A stretch of 11,217 nucleotides of DNA from Flavobacterium sp. (GCF_030146175.1 NZ_JASLCE010000155.1:1-11217), one strand, 5' to 3'; counted from the stretch's first letter, positions 1-7,250 are shown. Numbers and translations: made by a program. The notes: a model not told the origin generated them from the letters alone.

Positions 1-380
1 CTCCTTGGTGAAAGAATAGCGACCGGATAAAACAAATAAATTTTCCTTCCCTTCCAGACATACAACAACAGCATTTTCATCAGCTCATTTTTGTTCCGCG
101 AATACCAGGAAGAATCTTTTTGATTAAGTATTGCTATATGAGTATGTGTGTTATTTACAGGTGTTTATATGGTTTTAAACGACAAACATTGCGTTGGAGA
201 TGTAGTTGCCGGCGCCGGGATAGGAATATTGTCTACAAAAATTGCCTATTGGCTTTTCTAAAAATTGATACACTATTTAAAGGTAAAAATGAAAAAGTAT
301 CTACAATAATTTACCCATATTATGAATATAACCATAATGGTCATTGTGTAAAGTGTGAATTTTACAACTTTATAAAATAA
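1..380 (+). pseudogene. PAP2-family lipid phosphatase, decayed 3' portion
   Basis: No single frame is open, but translating across frames recovers the C-terminal half of a PAP2 (type 2 phosphatidic acid phosphatase) protein. In the first frame RPD and SFPSRHTTTAFSSA (about 20-85) match the family's RP and PSGH motifs, with Gly changed to Arg. The frame then shifts near 84/85 to give FLFREYQEESF, and continues as LNDKHCVGDVVAGAGIGILS (175-234), the third motif with its His and Asp. A second shift near 257 leads into GKNEKVSTIIYPYY and a C-terminus ending at 378-380. In-frame stops lie at 17-19 (TAG), 121-123 and 139-141 (both TGA). The motif-3 Arg also appears lost (Met at 169-171). The 5' part lies outside the window. 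Such proteins are normally membrane-embedded phosphatases of lipid phosphates. An open frame at 120-380 is only partly in the correct frame and is not a gene. Several lesions argue against sequencing error. Confidence 0.8.
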
Positions 381-417
381 TTTAGTAACCAATAGTTAGT
401 TATTAATATTAATTTTA
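349..417 (+). promoter_or_regulatory. Box A / box B / -7 promoter module of the first AraC gene
   Basis: Box A (349-367, TAAAGTGTGAATTTTACAA), 11 bp, box B (379-389, AATTTAGTAAC), 20 bp, then TAATTTTA (410-417), which fits the Bacteroidetes -7 pattern TAnnTTTR. Order and spacing match the modules upstream of the CsbD-like and DUF1003 genes, but box B is the weaker match here (8 of 11 to AATTGTGTAAT). The module overlaps the end of the PAP2 pseudogene and would give a leader of about 18 nt before the TTG start at 442. If an AraC protein binds it, the gene would be autoregulated (inference). Confidence 0.45.
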
Positions 418-441
418 AAATATTGATCAAATTAAACTATT

Positions 442-1008
442 TTGAAACTTTACATCCGATATATGGTAAGTAACCGATGTAAGATTGCGGTTAGAGATGA
501 ACTCAAAAAGCTCGGACTGCATATTGTTGCGATCAATTTAGGGGAAGTAGATATTTTAGAAAATATTTCTTTAAAAGACAAACAACAACTTAATAATGGC
601 TTATCTGCTCTAGGTCTAGAATTAATTGATGAAAGGAAAGCTATTTTAATAGAAAGCATAAAAGGTGCTATCGTTGAAATGGTGCATTATTCAGATAAAA
701 TAATCAAGATAAATTTTTCGAACTATATAAGCCAAAAACTAAATTATAACTATACTTACCTGGCCAACCTTTTCTCTGAAAGTCTGGGAATCACGATTGA
801 ACAGTTTATCATTTCCCACAAAATTGAACGTGCGAAAGAACTAATGTTTTATGGAGAACTGAATATAAGTGAAATTGCTTTAAAATTGCATTATAGCAGT
901 CTGGCGCATTTGTCTACACAATTTAAAAAAGTAACGGGCTTTTCACCTTCACATTTTAAAGAAAAAAAAGAAAACAGACGTTGTCCGATTGAAGAAATCG
1001 GCCTGTAA
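442..1008 (+). CDS. AraC-family transcriptional regulator (copy 1)
   Basis: A 188-residue cytoplasmic DNA-binding regulator. The C-terminal part (about residues 87-175) is a complete AraC/XylS domain with two helix-turn-helix units: YTYLANLFSESLGITIEQFI, then ISEIALKLHYSSLAHLSTQF, followed by the typical KKVTGFSPSHFK tail. The N-terminal part (1-75) is not a cupin sensor; it has a beta-alpha-beta rhythm with RCK...DELKKLG...LGEVDI that looks like a ferredoxin-like fold resembling heavy-metal-associated domains, but with only one Cys (inference). The start is TTG. The paralogue at 10149-10712 has matching residues from the very N-terminus (MKIYIKYMVS against MKLYIRYMVS), so the TTG start is preferred to the in-frame ATG seven codons later. 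The ligand is unknown. It may control the box A/B promoters of this window, including its own. Confidence 0.9.
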   Translation: MKLYIRYMVSNRCKIAVRDELKKLGLHIVAINLGEVDILENISLKDKQQLNNGLSALGLELIDERKAILIESIKGAIVEMVHYSDKIIKINFSNYISQKLNYNYTYLANLFSESLGITIEQFIISHKIERAKELMFYGELNISEIALKLHYSSLAHLSTQFKKVTGFSPSHFKEKKENRRCPIEEIGL

Positions 1009-1143
1009 ATCTAATAGTATTCTTACATTCCTCAATTTGATAGATATGCAATTGAATATAAAATGTATTTCATAAAAAAGAAAAACATTTTACCTAACCG
1101 GAAGAGTCTGATCTTAAAAGCATTAATTGTTTAAATGTAGAGT

Positions 1144-2184
1144 ATGATAACTGTAAAAAAAAAGGGGATTATACTCGAGAAAACCAATCTGGATTTTGAA
1201 AACGGAGGCGTTTTAAATCCCGCGGTCATTAAAGAAGGAAATAGTGTCCATCTTTTTTACCGGGCTGTGAGTAAAGGTAATTTTTCCAGTATCGGTTATT
1301 GTGAATTAGACGGTCCTGTTTTGGTAAAGGAAAGACGCACTACAGCCGTTCTTTCATCAGAGTATAGTTATGAATCACAAGGGTTGGAAGATCCCCGACT
1401 TGTAAAAATTGAAGACACTTACTTTTTGACATATACGGCTTATAATGGCGTAAATGCATTAGGGGCACTCGCGCTCTCAAGTGACTTAATTCACTTTAAA
1501 AAACAAGGAATCATAGTACCACAAATTACCTATCAGGAATTTATAAGACTAACAGAACATGGAGCAGAAAGTAAGACCCGATGCCTGGTTTATAATGAAC
1601 ACAACAGGATTTTTCATAGTGATACAGCAGGTGTTTATTTATGGGATAAAAACCTGATTTTTTTTCCGCGGAAAATTAATGACAAATTATGCTTTTTGCA
1701 TAGAATAAAGCCCGATATCCAAATTATAGTAGAAGTAAACGATTTAAAGGAATTGACATATGAATTTTGGCAGCATTATTTTTTAAACATTGATGAATCG
1801 ATTGTTCTTTCTCCAAAATACAAACATGAATCAAGTTATATAGGTGGAGGTTGTCCCCCAATTGAGACCGCATTTGGTTGGTTAATCATATATCATGGTG
1901 TTCAGGATTCGGAGCATGGCTATATTTATTCTGCTTGCGCAGCTTTACTGGATTTAAAAAATCCAAGAAATGAAATTGCTCGATTACCCTATGCTTTATT
2001 TAAGCCTGATCAGGAATGGGAATTGAAAGGTGAAGTAAATAATGTATGTTTTCCAACCGGGACCAGTTTATTTGACGATACATTATACATCTATTATGGT
2101 GCTGCCGACGAACGTATCGCCGTTGCATCAATCAGTATTTCTGAATTATTAAAAGAATTAATGAATATTCATCATGAAAAATAA
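1144..2184 (+). CDS. GH130-family glycoside phosphorylase/hydrolase (mannoside phosphorylase type)
   Basis: A 346-residue protein with the five-bladed propeller signatures of glycoside hydrolase family 130. It has LNPAVI near residue 25, GLEDPR at 80-85 (Asp83 is the expected proton donor), FFPRKI and LHRIKPDIQ at 173-193, GGGCPPIET at 234-242, YHGV at 250-253, and FPTG with YYGAAD near 303-322. Family members phosphorolyse, or in some subgroups hydrolyse, beta-mannosidic linkages; the linkage and substrate cannot be read here. No signal peptide is seen, so it probably acts in the cytoplasm. Its stop overlaps the downstream glycosyltransferase start by 11 bp, implying translational coupling. 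GH130 genes beside this type of glycosyltransferase recur in many bacteria (family knowledge), suggesting joint synthesis and turnover of an oligosaccharide. Database names such as pesticidal protein Cry7Aa for this family are misleading. Confidence 0.88.
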   Translation: MITVKKKGIILEKTNLDFENGGVLNPAVIKEGNSVHLFYRAVSKGNFSSIGYCELDGPVLVKERRTTAVLSSEYSYESQGLEDPRLVKIEDTYFLTYTAYNGVNALGALALSSDLIHFKKQGIIVPQITYQEFIRLTEHGAESKTRCLVYNEHNRIFHSDTAGVYLWDKNLIFFPRKINDKLCFLHRIKPDIQIIVEVNDLKELTYEFWQHYFLNIDESIVLSPKYKHESSYIGGGCPPIETAFGWLIIYHGVQDSEHGYIYSACAALLDLKNPRNEIARLPYALFKPDQEWELKGEVNNVCFPTGTSLFDDTLYIYYGAADERIAVASISISELLKELMNIHHEK

Positions 2185-4651
2185 GATACAACGCGATATT
2201 ATTCGATTAACCTTAGAACAAAAAAAAGCGGCATCAGAAAACAGAACGTCCGAAATTTTAGTTATATCCAGTTATCCTCCCAGAGAATGTGGAATTGCAA
2301 CCTATTCTCAGGATTTAATTACAGCACTGAATAATAAATTTCAGAGCTCTTTTTTAATTAAAGTGTGTGCCGTTGAGACATCAAAGTACAAACATTCTTA
2401 CCCAAAAGAAGTGGCCTATGTCCTTGAAAGTGATAATCAGAAATCGTATATCGATTTAGCGGAAAACATTAATAAAAATGATGCCATACAAATGGTGTTA
2501 ATTCAACATGAATTTGGATTATTCAGGACAAACGAGACTGATTTTATCACATTGCTGACGATCATTACCAAACCGATTATAATTGTATTCCATACAATAT
2601 TGCCACAACCGGATGAGCTTTTTAAACGATCGGTTCAAAAACTGATTTCATTTACTAAAGCAGTTATTGTAATGACTCATTCGTCTAAAAAAATATTAAT
2701 CGATGATTATTCTGTATCTCCTCACAAAATATCAATTATACCGCACGGAATCCATTTAGTAGCCCATACAGACAAAGATGTTCTAAAACGGAAGTATGGA
2801 TTATCCGGGAAAAAGGTATTGGCTACTTTCGGATTGTTAAGCTCCGGGAAAAGTATAGAAACGACCCTTGATGCGCTACCGGAGATCATCCAAGAAGCTC
2901 CCGATGTTGTATTTTTGATAATAGGCAAAACACATCCTTCTGTGGTTAAGCACGAAGGCGAAGTTTATCGGGCAATGCTTAAAGAAAAAATTAAAAAATC
3001 GGGCTTACAACAAAATGTAAAATTCATAAATAAATACCTCCCTCTGGATGAGTTATTAGAATACTTACAACTCACCGATATTTACTTATTTACATCTAAA
3101 GATCGCAATCAGGCTGTAAGCGGAACGTTTTCATATGCGATAAGCTGTGGTTGTCCGATTATTTCTACTCCAATTCCACATGCTCTGGAAGTATTAGAAA
3201 ATAATACCGGAATTATTATCGATTTTGAAAATCCAAAACAACTGGCTGAACAGGTGATACACTTATTGAACGATGAGCCTTTGCGAATCAATATCAGTTT
3301 AAACGGACTGCATAAAATGGCTCCGAATGCATGGGAAAACTCCGCTATCAGTCATGCGGTTTTAATGGATAAACTGATCCATCATAAACTCTCACTGCAC
3401 TATAAAATTCCGGACATTAACCTGAATCATCTCAAAAAACTTACGACTGAAATAGGAATCATACAGTTCAGTATCATTAACAAACCGGATAGGACTTCGG
3501 GATATACATTAGACGACAATGCAAGAGCATTAATTGCCATGTGTCAACATTTTGAATCAACTAAGGATACAGCCGATATCGAATATCTGATTTGCTATTT
3601 TAACTTTATAAAGTATTGTCTGCAACCGGAAGGTAATTTTTTAAATTATGTAGACGATAATAAGAATTTTACGGCACAAAATAAACTTGTAAACCTGGAG
3701 GACGCAAACGGTAGAGCCATTTGGGCATTAGGCTATCTTATTTCTATCGGAGATTTACTACCTGAAACACTTGTTGCGGAAGCTCAGGCAACAATGAAAA
3801 GAGCCTTGAGAAATAGTATTAAAATTCGTTCGCCTCGTGCCATAGGGTTTATTATAAAAGGCATCTATTACAGTAATTTCAAAATGAAGTCGGATGAAAA
3901 TATAACAAACGTAAGAAGTTTGGCGAACAGTTTGGTTCAGATGTTTGAAACGGAATCGAATCCCGAATGGCTTTGGTTTGAACGTTATCTGACATATGCC
4001 AACAGTGTACTGTCTGAAGCCTTGATTTACGCCTGGCTTTTAACCGAAGATCAGCAGTACAAAAAAACGGCAAAAATAACTTTCGATTTTCTGCTTTCTA
4101 AAATATTTAAAAAAACGAAAATAAAAGTAATCTCTAATAATGGCTGGATGCATCATAGGGAAGGGATACTACCTGAAAAAAATGGAGGCGAACAACCCAT
4201 AGATGTTGCGTATACCATTCTGGCATTGCGTTTATTTTATGAAGTATATAAAGAAAAGGGCTATTTAAATAAAATGAGCATTGGTTTCAATTGGTTTTTA
4301 GGCAAAAATCATTTGCACCGAATCATCTACAATCCGCTAACCGGAGGTTGTTATGATGGATTAGAGGACAACTATGTAAATCTCAATCAAGGAGCAGAAT
4401 CAACGGTTAGTTATTTAATGGCCCGATTAGCAATGGAAAAATATTTCCCTGAGCCGACTAAGAAAAATAAAACCACAGGAATTCTCCTTAAAAGAACAAG
4501 AAAAACAATGCCCGGAGTAAGATCCTATCTCTTAAGAAAACAAAATGTAACGTGTTTAAAACATGTGAATTATGAAAACTATAAAAATAATTATAGAAGT
4601 ATATATGGCTACCTTTATAGTGTATTAATGAATCAAAAAAAGAACTTATGA
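2174..4651 (+). CDS. Two-domain protein: GT4-like glycosyltransferase fused to a C-terminal (alpha/alpha) toroid-like domain
   Basis: 825 residues, no signal peptide. Residues about 25-400 form a GT-B fold glycosyltransferase: SSYPPRECGIATYSQ at the N-terminus, PHGI near 193, FGLLSSGKSIE near 219 starting the nucleotide-sugar-binding half, and SYAISCGCPIISTP near 320. The glutamates of the classical EX7E motif are replaced (Q and Y), which I recall as usual for this subfamily rather than a defect. From about residue 410 a second domain follows with GYTLDDNARALI (about 443), DANGRAIWALGY (about 510), NGGEQPIDVAYT (about 665), FLGKNHL, TGGCYDGL and NLNQGAESTVSYL near 755. These helical repeats resemble six-hairpin toroid enzymes; whether this half is catalytic is unknown. 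It overlaps the GH130 gene by 11 bp and the next gene by ATGA. Sugar donor and acceptor are unknown. Confidence 0.85.
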   Translation: MKNKIQRDIIRLTLEQKKAASENRTSEILVISSYPPRECGIATYSQDLITALNNKFQSSFLIKVCAVETSKYKHSYPKEVAYVLESDNQKSYIDLAENINKNDAIQMVLIQHEFGLFRTNETDFITLLTIITKPIIIVFHTILPQPDELFKRSVQKLISFTKAVIVMTHSSKKILIDDYSVSPHKISIIPHGIHLVAHTDKDVLKRKYGLSGKKVLATFGLLSSGKSIETTLDALPEIIQEAPDVVFLIIGKTHPSVVKHEGEVYRAMLKEKIKKSGLQQNVKFINKYLPLDELLEYLQLTDIYLFTSKDRNQAVSGTFSYAISCGCPIISTPIPHALEVLENNTGIIIDFENPKQLAEQVIHLLNDEPLRINISLNGLHKMAPNAWENSAISHAVLMDKLIHHKLSLHYKIPDINLNHLKKLTTEIGIIQFSIINKPDRTSGYTLDDNARALIAMCQHFESTKDTADIEYLICYFNFIKYCLQPEGNFLNYVDDNKNFTAQNKLVNLEDANGRAIWALGYLISIGDLLPETLVAEAQATMKRALRNSIKIRSPRAIGFIIKGIYYSNFKMKSDENITNVRSLANSLVQMFETESNPEWLWFERYLTYANSVLSEALIYAWLLTEDQQYKKTAKITFDFLLSKIFKKTKIKVISNNGWMHHREGILPEKNGGEQPIDVAYTILALRLFYEVYKEKGYLNKMSIGFNWFLGKNHLHRIIYNPLTGGCYDGLEDNYVNLNQGAESTVSYLMARLAMEKYFPEPTKKNKTTGILLKRTRKTMPGVRSYLLRKQNVTCLKHVNYENYKNNYRSIYGYLYSVLMNQKKNL
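4559..4617 (+). promoter_or_regulatory. Candidate internal promoter for the exported-protein gene
   Basis: Inside the 3' end of the glycosyltransferase gene, 4559-4577 (AAACATGTGAATTATGAAA) matches box A of the DUF1003 promoter at all but two positions. After the same 11-bp gap, AATTATAGAAG (4589-4599) is a weak box B. TACCTTTATAGTGTATTAA (4610-4628) closely matches the -7 region of the CsbD-like gene at 7611 (TACCTTTACAGTGTAATAA). The box B to -7 gap is 10 bp instead of 21, about one helical turn shorter. It would give a leader of about 24 nt to ATG 4648. It may be partly coincidental, since it lies in coding sequence. Confidence 0.35.
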
Positions 4652-5184
4652 AAAGTGTAGCTATAATGACAGTTGCTTTATTATTTGCATTAAATAGTAA
4701 GGCACAAAATGTAAATGTTCAGGAAACCTCCAAAACGACTGTTACTACAGTGAAAAATTCGGATGGAAACAAAAAATTTACGAAAAATGAAACCGTTAGG
4801 GAAGTTCAGAATATTGAGTTGAATGATGTAAAACCCCATACTTTAAATACAGAGATGAAAGAGTCTCCGGTCGTGTCTACTTCTGTAACAAAAATCACAA
4901 GTCCGGACGGAAGTTCAAAAACCTTTGAACCGGATAGATCGGCATATTATTTATCAAATGGGAATAAATATAGAATTGTTCCCGATGGTGCGGGTTATGC
5001 AATAAAACAGGGAAGTAAAAAATTAGCCTTATTAAGAAAGACATCAACGAACCACTATGTATACATTACCAAGAATAAAACTTCAATAGGATATTTTGAT
5101 ACAAATGGAAATTTGATCATAGAAACATACGATGGTAAATCGGATACGATTCTAACAGAAACGTATTTGGTTACTAAAAATTAA
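4648..5184 (+). CDS. Small exported protein of unknown function
   Basis: 178 residues. The N-terminus MKSVAIMTVALLFALNSKA is a signal peptide with likely cleavage after Ala19 (SKA|Q), a common Flavobacteria type with Gln first in the mature protein. The mature N-terminal part is Thr/Lys/Val-rich and probably extended. Residues from about 95 to the end (SAYYLSNGNKYRIVPDGAGY, KKLALLRKT, YVYITKN, IGYFDTNGNLIIETYDG) look like a run of beta strands. No family was recognised. The ATG overlaps the glycosyltransferase stop as ATGA, so it is translationally coupled to the glycan operon, and a candidate second promoter lies just upstream. Location is periplasm or outer surface; no lipobox is seen. A role related to the operon's glycan is possible but unproven. 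Confidence 0.8.
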   Translation: MKSVAIMTVALLFALNSKAQNVNVQETSKTTVTTVKNSDGNKKFTKNETVREVQNIELNDVKPHTLNTEMKESPVVSTSVTKITSPDGSSKTFEPDRSAYYLSNGNKYRIVPDGAGYAIKQGSKKLALLRKTSTNHYVYITKNKTSIGYFDTNGNLIIETYDGKSDTILTETYLVTKN

Positions 5185-5420
5185 CAGCATTTAGTCTTTA
5201 AATTCTATTTTGCTATTATTTAGAACTAACCCACGAATATTAAATTAGTATTACAGAATTTTACCCACTTGGTATTTATATGCTTTACTATAGGAATCAC
5301 AATTTCTGTTTAAGTATTGTGCGCTGGAAAAAGAAACATCGCTTATTAGTAAGGCAATTGTTTTTCTTTTAAAGCTTATATTAAAGTATATAACTATCAG
5401 GTTTCATTTATAAAAATAGT

Positions 5421-5446
5421 AGGCTGATCAATTCAAGCCTTTTTTT
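5421..5446 (+). terminator. Intrinsic terminator of the GH130-glycosyltransferase operon
   Basis: AGGCT (5421-5425) pairs with AGCCT (5436-5440), with two further possible pairs inside, followed by seven T residues (5440-5446). It lies about 240 nt past the last plus-strand gene and just before the end of the convergent cupin-like gene. The reverse orientation has a poorer T tract (TACTATTTTTA), so it may also stop minus-strand transcripts weakly. The stretch 5185-5420 holds no gene I can support. Confidence 0.5.
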
Positions 5447-5473
5447 AGTGCTAAAGAATAGTCTTTCGACATC

Positions 5474-6337
5474 TTATTTTAATGTGGCATTAGTGCGGCG
5501 TATGGATTCTCTATTCTTATAATTTAACCAGGCCTGTCCTTTATACTGTCGCATCCAATTGTCGTAATATTGCATAATGGTCATATTTCGGATTCCTTTA
5601 AGCAGGTTTTTGGGTCTGCCGGCTAATGCTTTTAAACGCAATGAAAATCCCGGAGTAGTGTATTTCATGTAATACCACCATCCTTCGGGAATGTATAACA
5701 TTTCACCGTGTTCAAGATTAGTGATATAGGGCGTTATCATTTCTAAAGCCGGAAATTTTTCAAAATCAGGGTTGTCAAAATCAATATTTTCATGACATAT
5801 CCAGGAATAAGGGAGGCGATATATATATTGTGCTTCATTTGGAGCAACGAGTATGCATTGCTTTTTGCCTTCAAAATGAATATCAAAAATATTAGATAAG
5901 TCGATATCGTACTGCATGTATACTTTAGTCCCCTGTCCTCCAAAAAAGATAAACGGAAGAGTTTTTATCAGTTTAATACCCAATTCCGGCCATCTTATAT
6001 CTGTTTTCAGATCCGGTACATCTTTCATCAGATTATATAAAAAGATTCGTAAGTCTGTAGGTCCTCGTTGTAAGATTTCAATATATTGCGACATCGGAAG
6101 AGTTAAATCGGGCTCGTTTAATTTGGGGATACACTCTGCTATTCCACTATTATATAAGGGAACGATTTTATCGCCGGCAATTTCTTTTAAAAATTTAAAA
6201 CTCCATTTGTGAACCGCTGGCCAATCATCAACTTGATTGGTGATGACCAGAGGTTTTTGAAGGTTGTAATAATTGTCAATAAATACTTCTTTTGTGAGTT
6301 TTTCGACTCTATCGATCTCTATATAGTTAAAAGCCAT
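5474..6337 (-). CDS. Cupin-like (JmjC/Cupin_8) protein with substituted metal ligands
   Basis: 287 residues of the Bacteroidetes cupin-like family related to JmjC hydroxylases, which normally use Fe(II) and 2-oxoglutarate. An N-terminal helical region carries KPLVITNQVDDWPAVHKW (28-45). The jelly-roll core is near 130-240: GTKVYMQYDIDLSNIF, EGKKQCILVAP, YRLPYSW, DFDNPDFEKFPAL, LEHGEMLYIPEGWWYYMKY and FSLRLKA. In the family as I recall it, the first metal motif is HxD (HYDIDLSH) and the distal ligand is His in GYWHYMEY. Here these are Gln142 (CAG) and Tyr222 (TAT), each one base from a His codon; Asp144 remains. Loss of both His makes iron catalysis doubtful, so this may be a non-enzymatic or altered member. 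It follows the 6357-6764 gene by 19 bp and is probably co-transcribed. Confidence 0.85.
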   Translation of the reverse strand: MAFNYIEIDRVEKLTKEVFIDNYYNLQKPLVITNQVDDWPAVHKWSFKFLKEIAGDKIVPLYNSGIAECIPKLNEPDLTLPMSQYIEILQRGPTDLRIFLYNLMKDVPDLKTDIRWPELGIKLIKTLPFIFFGGQGTKVYMQYDIDLSNIFDIHFEGKKQCILVAPNEAQYIYRLPYSWICHENIDFDNPDFEKFPALEMITPYITNLEHGEMLYIPEGWWYYMKYTTPGFSLRLKALAGRPKNLLKGIRNMTIMQYYDNWMRQYKGQAWLNYKNRESIRRTNATLK

Positions 6338-6356
6338 AGCACTTTTTTTTAGATGT

Positions 6357-6764
6357 TTAAAAAGAATCTTTTTGAACTAATCTCGAAAAATAACCTTTAA
6401 CAAAGGCTTCTCTTTGATTCTCCGTCATTTTATCAGTATCCTGAATATCAATTTTTATAGCATCGAAATGGTGATCAGATCTTAAAAAATGGAATAATTC
6501 GGTTTTTGCATCTGTTGCTCCAAAAAGAATAACATTTTGATAGTGAATAATTGTTGCTCCCAATTTTTTATAATAGGACAATGTTTTTTGCTGCTCAATG
6601 TTATGTACTCTCTTTTCTCTTTTTTTTAGCAAGTGCTGTTTCTCAGGATGTGGAGATGCCGTAGGAAAGCTAATAATCGTTGTATTACCACTGTTGGTAT
6701 CAAACTTTAATAGATAGGCTTCGGAATGATCCATCCAAATGCCCAGATTTTTTATTGTTTTCAT
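6357..6764 (-). CDS. eRF1 domain 3-like (bacterial release-factor-like) small protein
   Basis: 135 residues, soluble. The N-terminal strand region GIWMDHSEAYLLKF (8-21) is followed by a variable basic linker (41-58, with KKREKR), then YYKKLGATIIHYQNVILFGATDAKTELFHFL (64-94) and a C-terminal DKMTENQREAFVKGYF (111-126). The ILFGATDAK loop and the DKMTENQ ending match a widespread Bacteroidetes protein group that I place in the eRF1-domain-3/baeRF-like superfamily from memory. The role is unknown; such proteins are proposed to relate to ribosomes or translation stress. It is the first gene of a two-gene minus-strand operon with the cupin-like gene. An AAGAAGG stretch lies just before the ATG, and TACTTTTA (minus strand, 6784-6777) could be a -7 box, although the leader would be only about 6 nt. 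An 11-bp inverted repeat lies 40-71 bp upstream. Confidence 0.7.
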   Translation of the reverse strand: MKTIKNLGIWMDHSEAYLLKFDTNSGNTTIISFPTASPHPEKQHLLKKREKRVHNIEQQKTLSYYKKLGATIIHYQNVILFGATDAKTELFHFLRSDHHFDAIKIDIQDTDKMTENQREAFVKGYFSRLVQKDSF

Positions 6765-6803
6765 TTCCTTCTTAATTAAAAGTATAGTAAGTAAGCATAT
6801 AAT

Positions 6804-6835
6804 ACTACTAAAATAACGTTACCGATTTTAGTAGT
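6804..6835. repeat. Perfect 11-bp inverted repeat upstream of the eRF1-like gene
   Basis: ACTACTAAAAT (6804-6814) and ATTTTAGTAGT (6825-6835) are perfect reverse complements around a 10-nt centre AACGTTACCG. It sits upstream of the 6357-6764 start, so it could be an operator. On the plus strand it is followed by TGTTTTT, so it could instead be a terminator, but no plus-strand gene ends nearby. The rest of 6836-6976 shows nothing I can name. Confidence 0.6.
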
Positions 6836-6976
6836 TGTTTTTCCCTATTGAATAGAGTGATAATCATCATTTTGTTTTCGTATTTATAAAGTGCTGAACA
6901 GATAAGAATTGAAGTTAACTTTCTGTGTGAATTGGTTCAGATGGCATGTATATAGTCTTACCGAAAAGAATGTTGT

Positions 6977-7014
6977 AAAAAATCGCTAAGAACTTATATT
7001 TCCTCAGCGATTTT
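6977..7014 (-). terminator. Intrinsic terminator downstream of the CsbD-like pseudogene
   Basis: Read on the minus strand, AAAATCGCTGAG (7014-7003) pairs with CTTAGCGATTTT (6990-6979) in a 12-bp stem containing one G-U pair. The run continues to six T in total. The wobble pair becomes an A-C mismatch on the plus strand, so it works better for leftward transcripts. It closes the transcription unit that once ended with the CsbD-like pseudogene. Confidence 0.7.
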
Positions 7015-7030
7015 GTTTTGAATTATTATA

Positions 7031-7250
7031 TTAAAGGACAGTGGTTATTTTGGTAAGTTCTTCTTCAGTCTTACCAGGGTTTATTGGTACGCGATTTAAC
7101 ATCGCTTCTTTTTTTCTTCTTCAAAATGTAAATCAGCATCGATTATGAATGGGAATTTAGCGTTGAGCTTTCTTTTTTGTTCCCTCAAATTAGAGTTTTT
7201 TTTACATTAGTTGTAGTATTAGTATCAGGCATTTTATCAGAATCGCTCAT
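7031..7250 (-). pseudogene. CsbD-like stress protein, frameshifted third copy
   Basis: Starting at ATG 7250 the frame reads MSDSDKMPDTNTTTNVKK and then hits a stop. Restoring one base in an A8 run (T8 at 7196-7203) gives NSNLREQKRKLNAKF and DADLHFEE, which aligns with QKGKLKAKFPSLTDADLHFEE of the intact gene at 7611-7820. A second one-base loss near the EEEKK segment is needed to reach AMLNRV...GKTEEELTKI and the stop at 7031-7033. Besides the two frameshifts there are replacements in the normally conserved C-terminal segment (VPINPGKT against VQNKLGKS), so this looks like true decay. Its upstream module and leader still resemble those of the intact copy. A terminator follows at 7014-6977. 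Confidence 0.8.

Noticed and set aside
278..285. TACCTTTA on the minus strand within the PAP2 remnant as a -7 box
   Set aside because: There is no leftward gene, box A or box B at the right distance, and short AT-rich matches are expected by chance.
120..380. 86-codon open frame as a hypothetical gene
   Set aside because: It starts with TTG, is Cys/Arg-rich in the middle, and only its last part is in the frame of the PAP2 remnant; other frames of the same DNA give clear PAP2 motifs.
984..1000. CCGATT-GAAGA-AATCGG hairpin at the end of AraC copy 1 as a terminator
   Set aside because: It lies within the coding sequence and has no T run after it.
1009..1143. A clear promoter for the GH130 operon
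   Set aside because: No convincing TAnnTTTG with upstream TTG or box A/B was found; the operon may use a weak promoter or read-through from the AraC gene.
1302..1312. TGTGAATTAGA in the GH130 gene as another box A
   Set aside because: Only the short core matches; the ATATAA half, box B and a -7 box at the fixed spacing are missing.
5916..6212. 98-codon plus-strand open frame inside the cupin-like gene
   Set aside because: It lies antisense to a gene with clear family motifs and its own translation shows no recognisable pattern.
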